Positions 23,176-34,505 of a stretch of 64,000 nucleotides of DNA are shown here, piece by piece (within the stretch, counting starts at the first letter, position 1; the number at the start of each line of letters is the position of its first letter). A program made the translations under genes and the position numbers. Source of the stretch: Piliocolobus tephrosceles (Eukaryota; Chordata; Mammalia; Primates; Cercopithecidae); assembly GCF_002776525.5 (NCBI RefSeq), contig NC_045437.1, positions 136,572,797 through 136,636,796 of the forward strand, written 5' to 3'. The notes under the pieces are model-generated. The model saw only the letters and a list, made by a program, of their open reading frames with translations, did no database searches and had not been told where the DNA came from.

Positions 23176-24484
23176 ACTTTAAAGCAGAGAGAAAGCCTTT
23201 TCCCTTCCCCCTTTTAAGTAAAATAAAGGTTAGGTCAGTGATCAAAGGTTACGTAGTTAATAAGTGGATGGATGAGAAGAAACTTGACCCAATTTTCTTA
23301 CTTTTTTTTTCTTTCTTTTAAAGCAATGGGATAAAGTCAGCATTATGTGTAGTGAAATGTTCTTATCCAAAAGGCTGTATATGTAAGATGGACAGAGACA
23401 CCACCAGGTTGAATTTATTGTTGCCTAGAAGACTGGTGATACTTTGAACAGTGACACTCTCATTTACCGTATTTATGTCCATAAGACAACTTCCACAGGG
23501 AGGCTGGTTCAGGAGATGCCTGGAGGGGGTGTCTGTTCAGGGGAAGATAGTCTGTGGACATAGAAAAGAAGGTAGCTAATGGGCGAAAAATGATGTCTTA
23601 GGTCAAGTTCCCCAGAAGAAGATCCTGGAATGATACTGTATTTGCACGTGACTTATTAAGGGCGTGCTCTGAGGAGAAACTGGTGAGGGAGTGGGGTAGC
23701 AGAACAGGACAGGGAAGAAGCCAAGCAAAGTGTGCTTTTTCGGGCACCATCCCAGCCTGATCCCATGGGGAGCTCTGGAGTAAAAATTCTACCTTAGAGC
23801 TGGCCCTGACTTGCTGCAAGAGAGCTGGGCTTCCATAGTCCTGCCCTTGTCAGTATTGGCTTTGAACACTTTCAGCTCTCTAAAAGTGAGGGCAGAGCAG
23901 ATCCGGCAGCCCCAGAGCAGGCCTCCGAAGAAAGTCACAGATGTGAGCCATTAGGAGCGGAGCACACAGAAGCTGGCAGAGGGATCACAGAAGGGTAAAG
24001 GGGATATGAGGGGCACTGGCTGGGGCATCAATGGGGGCTCCCTGAGGACAGAGGTTCTGGCCTTGTAGATAAAGTGCTTCAAAGTGTGTGCACAGCCTGT
24101 GGGAAAGAATTTTGATCAAGACAGAGAACAGGTTCTTAACCTGCTCCTTGCTGGCAGTGGTGGCTTTTGGCCACAGATGTCTCCATCAGCTGTCATTAGG
24201 AAGGGCTGACAGATGGTTCAAATCTCTGTGGATGCCTGAGGAAAAAGGATGTATCGTTTTAACCAAGCAGGAATTCTTGACACACACTGAGGAATGAAAC
24301 ATGACGACGTTGAGCGAGGTCTGTGACCCTATGATCTGACATGTGGGATAAATTCTCGCCCATTCTCCATTCTCCATTAGAATCAAGACTGCCTGCCTTT
24401 CGTTCTCCTTTCTTTTCTCTTGCTAAGTACTAGAAGGCAATAAGGCAAAGTTTTCCTGAGGCTACATGTGAGGAAGTCCACAGA
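23176..24484. other. Non-coding, mostly unique sequence
   Basis: About 1.3 kb with no supported gene. 23595-23990 may be an old interspersed repeat, which I could not name. Confidence 0.35.
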
Positions 24485-24760
24485 AAAGGCCTGCAGAGAG
24501 TCAGACCTCTGTTCCAATCTGGGCTCTGCCACTTACTAGCTGCATAAATTAATCTTCCTGAATCGCAAATTCCTTACATATGAAATAGGGAACAATTATA
24601 CCTATACCTATTAGGGCTGTATTGATGAGAGAACTGTAACTTTTCGAATCTCGGTTTCTTAATCTATACTATAAAGTGTAATGAAATTAATAAAATAAAT
24701 GATGATGATAACTCCTTCTCACGATTGATGTGGGGTTAAAAGAACTAAATCTAGCAGATT
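24485..24760 (+). repeat. MIR SINE, possibly two fragments (sense)
   Basis: 'CTGGGCTCTGCCACTTACTAGC' region with AATCTTCCTGAATCGCAAAT and 'GGGCTGTATTGATGAGAGAA' gives one MIR; a second partial copy follows at about 24645-24750 (ATCTCGGTTTCTTAATCTAT). Confidence 0.7.
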
Positions 24761-25533
24761 AATAGGATAAGTTATTGCACCTGGCCTATCCTGGGCATCC
24801 CTCTACCCCACAACTTTTTTTAAATGTAAGAAGAATGGGTTTTTCCACTCTTGCTTCTTCTAGTCAGGTTACTTTTCATATAGGCTTGGCATCCATTTGC
24901 AGCGCTGCATCTTGTATTTTTTAACAAAAATCCTTCTCTTTTTTTCCCCCAGACATCATGAGGTAGGGCCACAGCTGTCTCTGGGTGAGCAGACGCAGAG
25001 CCCTCCAGAGGGAGAGAAACCCCATCAGAAGGCCTGCTAGGCCCAGGTGCAATTGCTGTGAATGAGGACATGTCAAGGAATTTATCTTTCTCCTAGTAAA
25101 TGCCACGGACCAACCCAGACCTGTTTAATTTCTAGGCAAGAAGCACAAATTGAATCCTGCACCACATGCATTTATCTCCTCACCTTTTTCGGCAGGAATC
25201 TAGGTAGAAATTAATAGACTCACTCAAAGTGGAAAAGACATAGGGGGTGCAGTGAAGTCCTTTGTCTTTATGGGGCTTGAAAGGGTGGATCTCTAACAAG
25301 TCTAATTTAATATTGGCTCAAGTTAAAGTATAGTAAATTCCAGGCCAAGAAGAAAAAACTAGGATGCCACAGAATGTTAGAGATAATTTAATTTAAACTC
25401 CTTACTTAATAGATAGAGAATCTGAGATCAGGGAGGGGACGATCTGTCCACAGCCATATACCAAACTGCTGCTGGCTGGGCTGAGGGCTAGGGCACCTTA
25501 CTCCTGGGTCAGTGCTCTGGGCAGGGCTTCCTA
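24761..25533. other. Non-coding, mostly unique sequence
   Basis: About 770 bases. 25395-25490 may be a decayed MIR-related piece (GATAGAGAATCTGAGATCAG). No gene is seen. Confidence 0.4.
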
Positions 25534-25876
25534 TCTCTGTCATTCATTTCTTTTTCTTTTCTTTCTTTCTTTTTTTTTGAAATGGAGTCTTGCTCTGTTG
25601 CCCAGGTTAATGTGCAGTGGCACGATCTCAGCTCACTGCAACCTCTGCCTCCTGAGTTCAAGCAATTTTCCTGCTTCAGCCTCCCGAGTAGCTGGGATTA
25701 CAAGCATGTACCACCACACCCGGCTAGTTTTTGTATTGTTAGTAGAGATGGGGTTTCACCATGTTGGCCAGGCTGGTCTTGGGCTCCTGACCTCAAGTGA
25801 TCCTCCTGCCTCAGCCTCCCAAAGTGCTGGGATTACAGGCATGAGCCACTGCGCCTGGTCTCTGTCATTCATTTCT
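25534..25876 (-). mobile_element. AluS-like element with 18-bp target duplication
   Basis: Full-length antisense Alu between perfect direct repeats TCTCTGTCATTCATTTCT at 25534-25551 and 25859-25876. The open frame over it is Alu translation. Confidence 0.95.
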
Positions 25877-26125
25877 GTACCACTGTCATGATTTGTGTCA
25901 TATTACACACTTTCTGCAACATTATTAACATGGTCTTAATATCTGAATCAACTCTATTTTTTTATCCTTAAATAAATTTATTTTGAAAGGAAATTGCTGT
26001 GAAGAGAAAGGATCGTTTTCCACAAATAAAAGGCAACCATAAAAAATACATGCTATGAAATGAAGCAATACATTTTAAATATATTAAATTTTAAATATAA
26101 TTTAAAATTTAAATTTAAAAGTTTA

Positions 26126-26461
26126 AATAATTTAAAAGTTGGCCGGGTGCGGTGGCTCAAGCCTGTAATCCCAGCACTTTGGGAGGCCGAGACTGGCGGA
26201 TCACGAGGTCAGGAGATCGAGACCATCCTGGCTAACCGGGTGAAACCCCGTCTCTACTAAAAAAAAAGAAATACAAAATACTAGCCGGGCGAGGTGGCGG
26301 GAGCCTGTAGTCCCAGCTACTTGGGAGGCTGAGGCAGGAGAATGGCGTAAACCCGGGAGGCAGAGCTTGCAGTGAGCTGAGATCCGGCCACTGCACTCCA
26401 GCCTGGGCGACAGAGCGAGACTCCGTCTCAAAAAAAAAAAAATAATAATAATTTAAAAGTT
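26126..26461 (+). mobile_element. AluYRa-like element, Old World monkey lineage
   Basis: Full-length young Alu between direct repeats AATAATTTAAAAGTT at 26126-26140 and 26447-26461. ACTAGCCGGGCGAGGTGGCG, GGCGTAAACCCGGGAGG and GAGATCCGGCCACTGCACTC are changes I associate with the AluYRa-type subfamilies active in Old World monkeys. Little else has changed from that consensus, so it is young. It inserted in an AT-rich stretch (26065-26140). Confidence 0.88.
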
Positions 26462-26689
26462 AAATTTTAGCAAGGTACTGCTGTGTGTGAAGAGACTGTT
26501 CACTCTCTGTGTTAAAAGGGAGATTTGTCATGTTAAAGTGAACTTAAAAGGGAATGACTTTCTCACCATAGGAGAGGATGTTTCTTAATAAGGTGTTTAT
26601 GAACCATCTAAAATTGTCTCTCATATCATCAGTGGTCAAGTTGATCAGGAAAGAAAATGTGTTTGCAAACTTCTAAGGAAATCTAATAC

Positions 26690-26865
26690 TTGACACTACT
26701 TGGGTTAGAATCCCAGCTGTGCCATTTACCAGCCACTGGACCTCCAGCAAGTTATTTAACCTCTTTCTGTCTGTTTCTTTACTCGTAAAATAGGAATAAT
26801 AGTGTGTGTATATCATGGAGTTATTGCAAGTACAAATAAGATAAACATATCTTATCTGAGTGCCA
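26690..26865 (+). repeat. MIR SINE (sense)
   Basis: TTAGAATCCCAGCTGTGCCA, CAAGTTATTTAACCTCTTTC and 'ATAGGAATAATAGTGTG' follow MIR. Confidence 0.8.
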
Positions 26866-26869
26866 TTCT

Positions 26870-26921
26870 ATGGCTATTTTTGAATGAGGTAGCATATGAC
26901 TATTTTTGAATGAGGTAGCAT
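26870..26921. repeat. 26-bp tandem duplication
   Basis: Two adjacent units starting ATGGCTATTTTTGAATGAGG (26870-26895) and ATGACTATTTTTGAATGAGG (26896-26921) differ at one base. Confidence 0.95.
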
Positions 26922-26940
26922 CATACTTCATACCTTAGTC

Positions 26941-27295
26941 CAAGTCCCAAACTTTTTTCTTTTTGAGATGGAGTCTTGCTCTGTTGCCCAGGCTGGAGTG
27001 CAGTGTCGCGATCTTGGCTCACTGCAAGCTCTGCCTTCCGGGTTCACACCATTCTCCTGCCTCAGCCTCCCGAGCAGCTGGAACTACAGGCGCCTGCCAC
27101 CACGCCCGGCTAATTTTTTAAATTTTATTTTATTTTTAGTAGAGAAATAAAAATATTTATTTTATTTTATTTTTAGTAGACCGTGTTAGCCAGGATGGTT
27201 TGGTCTCCTGACCTCGTGATCCACCAGCCTCAGCCTCCCAAAGTACTGGGATTACAGGTGTGAGCCACTGCGCCCGGCCCAAATCCCAAACTTTT
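26941..27295 (-). mobile_element. AluY-like element with internal T-rich duplication
   Basis: Antisense Alu between near-identical repeats CAAGTCCCAAACTTTT (26941-26956) and CAAATCCCAAACTTTT (27280-27295). Around 27115-27180 the TTTTATTTTATTTTTAGTAG segment is present twice, replacing part of the usual sequence. Confidence 0.9.
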
Positions 27296-27479
27296 GAATT
27301 AAATCCCATATACCTGAAATGTAGGTTCTAGTCCAGAAACTTTGGTCTCACTACCTGCTATCATCTTAACTGCGGCCCAAATGGTCATGAGACTAAACAG
27401 CTCCTGAACTTGAAGCAGAATAAAGGTTAAAAGCATGGGCTTGGGAGTTAGAATGACTTGGTTTTACTGCTCACCCTGC
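27296..27479. other. Non-coding, no recognisable feature
   Basis: Short stretch between an Alu and a MIR; nothing recognised. Confidence 0.4.
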
Positions 27480-28385
27480 AAAGGGTATTATTTTCTTTTT
27501 ACACAGGAGGAAATCGCAGCTCAGTGGGGTGGAGTAATTTGCCCAATGTCACATAGCCAGCAAATTGACATCAGTTCCACAAACATGAAATTTGGTTCTA
27601 ATCCAAAAACCCCAGGGCCAGCTGCATGTCATCATGATGCTTCCTTTTCTTGTTTCTAATTTCCATGATAAAGAGGGGGAGAGCTTGAGAAGGATTTAGA
27701 GTGGGAAATAATGCTGATGGCTTAGGACACCATTTTGATCAATGGAGGAAGAATAATGCAGTCCCCAGAGACCATAAGATATAACCAAAAGGCCATAGGG
27801 CTAGATCTGCTTCTGCCCTTACCAGTGAACTGCGGATGTGTACCTGGGCTAATGTAATGTAAGAGGCAGCATTTACTGAGTTCATACAGAGTACTTTCTA
27901 ATACCTTTATCTTATTTTCCCTTCGCACCAACTCTGAGATTTTAATCCCCATTGCACAGGTGAACAAGGTGAAGCTCAGAAAGGTCGTTTAAATTCCCAG
28001 GGTCATAGAACTAGTGAGTGGTGCAGCTGGGATTTGAATGCTAGTCTGCCTGGTTACAAGTCCAGGTTTTTCCAATGCAAAACATTCCTCAAGAGTCTAC
28101 TTTCCTGCCTAGGTGAGTCCACAAATGAGGCTGTACAATGTATGTTCTGTAACTTTAGAATCAGAGGTGAGTCACTTTGCAATCTTACCATGTGTTTGGC
28201 ACTGTGCAAGGCCAGTCCTTCCAAATGACCCTGTGAACTTGGTGCTAATAGTATTCTCTGTCTGTAGATTTGGCAACTGTGGCTCATGGACCTTAAGTAA
28301 CTTGTTCAAAGTCATTCAGCTAGTAAGAAACAGGCTGGGGTTTGAATCCAGGTCAAATCCACTTCAAAGCCCGTGCTCCTAACAG
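27480..28385 (-). repeat. Three MIR SINEs (antisense)
   Basis: MIR pieces lie at 27480-27580 (AATTTGCCCAATGTCACATA), 27850-28075 (GCAGCATTTACTGAGTTCAT to AGCTGGGATTTGAATGCTAG) and 28165-28385 (ATGTGTTTGGCACTGTGCAA to 'GGGTTTGAATCCAGGTC'). All are antisense. Open frames across the third piece are MIR-derived. Confidence 0.8.
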
Positions 28386-29439
28386 GATGACCAAATAGTT
28401 TGTCACCCAAACAGGACATATTTGAGAGTGAAAGGCACTATTAATAATTATGTCAAGACAGCAGGCATAAACCTCAGTTCTTGACCACTGTGCTCATCCA
28501 AATGGGCTCTTTCTATCCCTCAGGACCACCAGGAATCATAACGTGGAGAAGAAACCCATTACATCTGGCACCACCACCACTTTTATTATTACAATTTACT
28601 TAGAAAGCATTGTAAGAAAGAGGTAAAGTCCTGTGGGAATGAGGCATTTGAAACCTGGTGCTTGAGACTTTTAGAAAGGGATGAATGTAATTGCCTTGGG
28701 AGTTGCTATAAGAAGCAGTAATAGGGCAGCTGGGACCCTCCTCACCTTTCCAGCACTCTCCTGACTGCAGGCACTGGGTAGAAAGGAGAGATGGATTAAA
28801 AGGAGAACTCCAAGGAAATGGAGATGAATGCCTTTAGATTTGGTATGTAAGAAGGGCATTTCTTAGACACATAAAAGAGACCAGACCATTATCAGGATAG
28901 TGCTTGAAAACACACATACCTCTAACCCAGGACTAGTACCACACAGTGGCAATGGTGGTGGTTGTCTCAACTGTACTCTTGGAGGAGTGCTGGGAGGATT
29001 TTCTGCTTCGGAATTCCCAGAATTCTACCTTAAGTGACTTAATCCTTTGAGTAAAAGTTCATTTCTCTAGGAGACCAGTTTTAAAAAGAAACCACCATAG
29101 AACCATTTGAGTCCATTATCAGTCATAAACATGGGGGAGCTTATTACTAGCAGACTTTCTTTTGAATCTTACAGTTGTCTAGGATGTTGGAAAGGTGAAT
29201 TTTGATAGAGAAATGGGCATAGGGGAAGTTTTGGGACCTGGGTTTTTGCCCAGAGAAGGCACCTTAGTGTGGGGTCTTGGGTAGCCAAGATCTTAGTGGA
29301 GCCTACGTGGTACACAGCAGAGCAAGTGTGCTGGGGAGAAGATGGCAATGGGAGGGCAAAGTTCACCACTGTAGCATTGACTATGCCAAGTTCCAGGGCC
29401 AATGGCTCTGTAGAAAACTAGCAAGGTCATGGGAGTCAG
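28386..29439. other. Non-coding, mostly unique sequence
   Basis: About 1.05 kb. No gene or recognised repeat. Confidence 0.4.
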
Positions 29440-29625
29440 AGTGGTACACGGCAAAGAGGACAGGGAGCCAGGACCCTGGGGTGCTGAGGCCAGCTCTGTT
29501 AATGAGAGTCTCTGAACAAGTTAATCTCCCTATGATGCCTCATCTACCACATATAAAGCTTGGCTGAAAATGTAATCATCTCTAAGGTCTTTTTCAGCTC
29601 TAATACCAAATGTGACTCTAGACTG
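29440..29625 (+). repeat. MIR-type SINE (sense)
   Basis: 'CAGGACCCTGGGGTGCTGAG', 'AACAAGTTAATCTCCC' and the tail TCTCTAAGGTCTTTTTCAGC with TCTAATACC fit the MIR/MIR3 layout. Confidence 0.6.
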
Positions 29626-30084
29626 TGTCACTAAGTGAATCTTGCTGTGCCTAAGTGGGTGGCTTAGAGTTAAGAGGCTCTTGACTGGAGAGCAGGCGTG
29701 ACCTGAGCCACTGATCTCTGCCCTCCACATTACCCCTTCTCCTTGCCTTAATTCTCTTGATGACCAAGGGAGCTTTTAGCCTCTCCTTCTCTCATTTATC
29801 CTTTTAAGCAAGAGAGGAGGGAGGCTGCGTAAAGGCTCTCTCTCTCCCTCTCAGGATCCCAGGAGGGAGAAGATCAGAAATTTGATAAGAGAGAACTGAG
29901 AAAAGTTAAGGTCCTAGACTACTAACTGCAACAAGGATAAAATCTCATCTGGAGATGGCCTGAGGACTGACTACAAAGTCTAAGGGAACACACTGGGTCA
30001 CAGGGGCTAAGACATTTAGCCTCTTGGTGCTTTGGTTTTCTCATCTTTAATGGGGACACAGGGGTAGACTAATATTTAATAGAC
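29626..30084. other. Non-coding; short MIR scrap at right
   Basis: No gene. About 30005-30060 (AGCCTCTTGGTGCTTTGGTT) is a probable sense MIR scrap. Confidence 0.4.
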
Positions 30085-30581
30085 ATCTATGCTGACAGCA
30101 ACTAGGCTGGGTGCTTTAAGTGTTATCGCATTGAATCTTCACAACAACCTCCTTTCAGGGGAAATATTATCTTCATCTTTCGGAGGAAAAACCAACAGTG
30201 TAGAGGAGATAAATCACTTGCCCACTTATGCAGTTCAGTAGTAGTAAAGCTGGGCTGGGCATAGTGGCTCACGCCTGTAACCCCAGCACTTTGGGAGGCT
30301 GAGGCAAGTGGATCACCTGAGGTCAGGAGTTCGAGACCAGCCTGACCAATATGGTGAAACCCCGTCTCTACTAAAAATACAAAATAATCTTGTATTTTGT
30401 ATTTTTGTATTTTGTAAATTATTTTGTATTTTTAGCTGGGTGTGGTGGCATGTGCCTGTAATCTTAGCTACTCGGGAGGCTGAGGCAGGAGAATTGCTTG
30501 AACCCAGGAGGCGGAGATTGCAGTGAGCCGAGATCACACCATTGCACTCCAGCCTGGGTGACAGAGTGAGACTCCCTCTCA

Positions 30582-30623
<42 letters not shown>

Positions 30624-30700
30624 AAGAAGTAGTAAAGTTGGGATGCACACCAGGTCTGCATGACCCTAAGATTCAAAGCTGGTTCACCACATCCTGCTGC
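30085..30700 (-). repeat. MIR SINE (antisense) split by an Alu
   Basis: ACTAGGCTGGGTGCTTTAAG, GAATCTTCACAACAACCTCC (30085-30251) continue after the Alu with CACCAGGTCTGCATGACCC (30643-30700). Confidence 0.75.
30240..30642 (+). mobile_element. AluS-like element with palindromic linker and (CAA)n tail
   Basis: Direct repeats AGTAGTAAAGCTGGG (30240-30254) and AGTAGTAAAGTTGGG (30628-30642) flank a full-length Alu. The middle linker holds an 18-base perfect inverted repeat (30371-30388 with 30418-30435) not found in normal Alus. The tail is a (CAA)n microsatellite at 30582-30622, which gives artefactual poly-Val, poly-Cys and poly-Thr open frames. Confidence 0.93.
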
Positions 30701-30804
30701 CATTTTCTGAGAAGTCTGATTTCATCATCCTCCTGGCTCATTCAGCAGGCTCCAGTATAGATGATGGGGTAGGGAGCTGACTGCTTCGGTCCAAGTCTCA
30801 TTTA

Positions 30805-30995
30805 TTAATTAGCCTGGCATTTGGGGCAACTCACTTAACATCTCTGAGTTTTAGTTTCCTCATCTATATATAATGGAGGATTAGAATAGTTCTTACCCCA
30901 TGTATTTATTGTGATGATTAAATAAAATTACCTGTAATGGGTTTAAGTGCCTATGGCAAAGGCTCCATAAATTTTAGCTCTTATTATTAATAATA
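30805..30995 (+). repeat. MIR SINE (sense)
   Basis: CAACTCACTTAACATCTCTG, 'TTTCCTCATCTATATATAATGG' and TTGTGATGATTAAATAAAAT follow MIR; the right end meets an Alu target site. Confidence 0.8.
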
Positions 30996-31315
30996 TTATT
31001 ATTCTTTCTTATTTTTTTTGAGACAGAGTCTTACTCTGTCACCCAGGTTGGACTGCAGTGGCATGATCTTGGCTCACTGCAACCTCCGCCTCTTTGTCCA
31101 AGCAATTCTCCTGTCTCAGCCTCCCAAGTAGTTGAGATTACAGGCTCCCACCACCACACCCAGCTAATTTTTGTATTTTTAGTAGAGACAGGGTTTTGCC
31201 ATGTTGGCCAGGCTAGTCTCGAATTCCTGACCTCAGGTGATCCGCTCGCCTTGGCCTCCCAAATTGCTGGGATTACAGGCGTGAGCCACTGCGCTTGGTC
31301 AATAATATTATTCTT
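30989..31315 (-). mobile_element. AluS-like element
   Basis: Antisense Alu (about 31007-31300) between AATAATATTATTATTCTT and AATAATATTATTCTT, a target repeat that differs by one ATT unit. Confidence 0.9.
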
Positions 31316-31448
31316 AAACTGTATGCAAACAACATACAAATAAATCCTGTGGCTCCCCTGGATTTGTGGTTGGATGGGGTCTTCCGATAAATTCCTGGTG
31401 GCTTCAAGTGCCACTAGTGAAAGCTAATAAGTCATCCCACCATCATCA

Positions 31449-31762
31449 GAAAAACCATCCTGACCCCAGCACTTTGGGAAGCCAAGGTAGGAAGTGAGCC
31501 CAGGAGTATGAGACCAGCCTGGACAACATAGTGAAACCCTGTCTACACACATGCATGCACTCATTCATGTGCGTGTGCCCCCACACCCACACATACAATT
31601 AGCTGGGTGTGGTGGTATACACCTGTGGCTCCATCTACTTGGGAGGCTGAGGTGGGAGAATTTCTTGAGTCCAGGAGGTAAAGGCTGCAGTGAGCTGTGA
31701 TTATGCCACTCACTCCAGCCTGGGCAACAAAGCAAGATTCTCTCTCTCTTTGACTCTCTCTT

Positions 31763-31797
<35 letters not shown>

Positions 31798-31816
31798 AAA
31801 GAAAAACCATCCTGAC
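31449..31816 (+). mobile_element. 5'-truncated AluJ-like element with (CT)n(CA)n tail
   Basis: Starts in the left arm (CCCAGCACTTTGGGAAGCC), has a CA-rich linker, and ends in a (CT)n(CA)n tail at 31738-31797. The exact 16-base repeat GAAAAACCATCCTGAC flanks it at 31449-31464 and 31801-31816. Confidence 0.92.
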
Positions 31817-31949
31817 ATTTCCACAACTCACAAGGAAGGTTTGTAATATTTCATCATTTGATCAATACCCATGAAGTAAGGAACACAGATATGCTGACCA
31901 CCTTCTTCATATGTAAATCTTGAGTCACACAGATAGAAGTGGGACAGAA

Positions 31950-32085
31950 ATCTTAAAAATTTTTGTAGAGATAGGGTCTTGCTGTGTTGCCCAGGCTAAT
32001 CTCCAACTCCTGGCCTCAAGTGATCCTCTCGCCTCAGTCTCCCAAATTGTTGGGATTATAGGTGTGAGCCACTATGCCTGGCTCC
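31950..32085 (-). mobile_element. Alu monomer (FLAM-like)
   Basis: One arm only: TAGAGATAGGGTCTTGCTGT through 'GTGAGCCACTATGCCTGGC'. Either a free Alu monomer or a truncated AluJ. Confidence 0.8.
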
Positions 32086-32169
32086 CTTTTTTAAAAAAAA
32101 AATTTCTAAGCCCAGACCTTTTATCTACTGTGTCATGGAGAATAAAAGTGGGTGAGTTTTATGGAGAAC

Positions 32170-32260
32170 TGGGTTTCAGTTTTATATATATGTTATATAT
32201 ATGTGTGCGTATGTGTAAATATATGCATATATATACATATATATGCCTATGAATATGTAG
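32170..32260. repeat. AT/TG-rich microsatellite
   Basis: Blocks of TATATATG, GTGTGCGTATGTG and CATATATATACATATATATG. Open frames rich in I, Y and C here are artefacts. Confidence 0.9.
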
Positions 32261-32850
32261 ATGGCTATATTAATGAGGAAACGGCAAAGAATAGGCCCTG
32301 GAACTTTCCTATTGCAGGAAGGGATGCATTCAAGCTAGGCTCCATGCCTGTCCCCTCTGCAATTTTTAGAAATTTAATTTCTGGACTACAACTCAGAGTG
32401 ACTCCCCAACTCTATCTAATTCAGCTCCTGGGCTGTATGTACCAGGACCAGGCCAAATTCATTCCTCTCCTGCAGGCTTTCTCCAGGAACTGGCGTCCAT
32501 CAAACCCCATTGTGGATTTACTGAAATGCTCTCACCTTGGTGTGTTCCCTGCAAAAAGCTTACTCAATATGGGCTGCAGCTGATGTCTAGGAGCCAACAG
32601 GGTTGGTGTTAAGCACGAGGCTCTGGGGGGGCGATAATAAACATGTTTCCACGCCCCAGTTGTCCGCCTTGCCACCTAGGTGCCGGCCTGCTGTTCCCAC
32701 TCAAAACTCTGCTAGGCCTGCTGGCTGTGGAAGAGCAGCTGCCCACTCTCCTGTCCATTCCACGATACAACAGCGGCCTCTTGTGGCCATCACCAGCTCT
32801 ACAGGGACTATTGTGTGGTGTGTCAGTGGGTTTCAGGGTTTTCTTCACTC
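32261..32850. other. Non-coding, mostly unique sequence
   Basis: About 590 bases with somewhat higher GC (32600-32810). Overlapping open frames on both strands have no recognised features. Confidence 0.4.
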
Positions 32851-34040
32851 TTTCCATTTATACTTAGTGAGCTCTACTGTGTGCCAGGCGTGGTCCTAGA
32901 CACTATGGACAAAGCAGTAAGCAGAACAAAGTCCTTGCTCTCCTAAGGGTGGGCCAGGTGGGCCTCAGAGGTGCCTCATGGCCAGTGTGGGGGCTTTGGC
33001 TTTTATTCTGAGAAGCGATTGGAAGTTTCTGGCTAGAAGAGTAGCACAATGTGACTTAAGAAAAGAAAAAAACCCGTGCTTGTGCCTGAGTCCTATCCCC
33101 AGAGATTCTGATTACACTGGTCTGAGATATGGCCTGGGGATGAGAATTTCTAAAACTCTCCAAGTGTTTCTAATGTGCAGCCAAGGGTGGGATCACTCTG
33201 GCTTCTGGAATACAGAAGGGACTAAAGGGGCCAAGGGAAGAAGCAGGAAGTATAGTTGGGAGGCTATTGCTGTAACAGAGGTGAGACGTGTGACTGGCTC
33301 AGACCTCAGTGAAAGCAGTGAAGGTGAAGAGAAGCGGTTAGATTCTCGATTTATCTTAAAGGTAGAACTCTCAAGGTTTGCTGTTGGATTAGATGCAGGG
33401 TGTAAGAGAGAGTGAAAAGTCAGGATGACTTCCAGAGTTTTACTCCAAGCAACTCGAAGGAGGCAGTTTCCATTTGCTAAGGTGGGGAAGACTGCAGGAG
33501 GACCAAGTTTCACCAGAGAGGGGAATCAGGAGTTTGACTTTGTGCATGTTAATTTAGAGATGTCTATTTGAGATCCAAATAGAGATGCTAAAACAGTGTG
33601 TTCAGGAGAAATGTTCAGGCTGGATATCTAAGTGTATGTGCCATCAGAGATGGTATTTAAAGCCTTATGGCTGGATGGGATCAGTTAGGGAGGAAGCAAA
33701 GATAAAAGAGAGAAGTCCAGGGGAGCCCCCAGGGCACTCCAGTATAGGAAGGAAATAGGTAGACAGCCAAGGGTGAGTGGTGCTCCAGGAACCCAAGTGA
33801 AAAAGTGTTTTAAGGATGAAGGAGTTATCAATAGTCATGAGCTGCTGACCAGCCAAGTGAGATGAGTACTGAGAACTGACCACTGGAGTTAGCAGCATGG
33901 AGGTCACAGAAGACCACAATACCATGGGAGGGTTTGGGAGAGGGGCAAGGGCCTCTTTGTAGAATGGGAGGAGAAGATTTGGGGACAGAAAGAATAAAAA
34001 TTCTTTTGCAAAATTTCACTGTAAAGGGAGGGTGTTAGAG
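32851..34040 (-). mobile_element. L2 LINE, decayed reverse-transcriptase region (antisense)
   Basis: Antisense L2 of about 1.1 kb. On the minus strand, short frames at 33665-34019 still translate to L2 reverse-transcriptase-like words (LHAANSSGQFSVL, SFILKTLFHLGSWSTTHPW). Frames are broken by shifts and stops, so it is dead. 32870-33040 is the L2 3' part and is separated from the body by a MER5-like insertion. Confidence 0.85.
33065..33195. mobile_element. MER5A-like DNA transposon remnant inside L2
   Basis: CCCAGAGATTCTGATTACAC, 'GGGATGAGAATTTCTAAA' and CTCCAAGTGTTTCTAATGTG are MER5-type phrases and interrupt the L2. Confidence 0.7.
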
Positions 34041-34505
34041 AACAGAATCAAGAAAGGTTTTTTTTGTGTGTGTTTTACTATCAGAGAATTAGCATGTTTA
34101 TATTTTTGTTGGAAGAGATCCTCCAGCACAGGAAAAAATGAGTAGATACTTTAATAGAAACAGACATTATTAAGCACATTTTTATGTTCCTGACACTGTG
34201 TTTAATGCTGCACATAAATTATTTTTCCTCACATTTCTTTCTCACTACAATCCTATGAAGAGGTTTTATTATTATTTTTAACTTTTAATTTTTGTGGGTA
34301 CATAAGTGTATATATTTATGGGTTACATGAAATATTTTGATTCCGGCATGCAATATGTAGCAATCATATCAGGGTAAGTCCCCTCAAGCATTTATCCTTT
34401 GTGTTACAAACAAGTCAATCATACTCTTTTAGTTATAAAAAAATGTACAACTAAATTATTTTTGATGGCAGTCACCCTGTTGTGCTAGCAAATACTAGGT
34501 CTTAT

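Noticed and set aside
30313..30760. Poly-Val, poly-Cys and poly-Thr open frames
   Set aside because: Three frames of the (CAA)n tail of an Alu.
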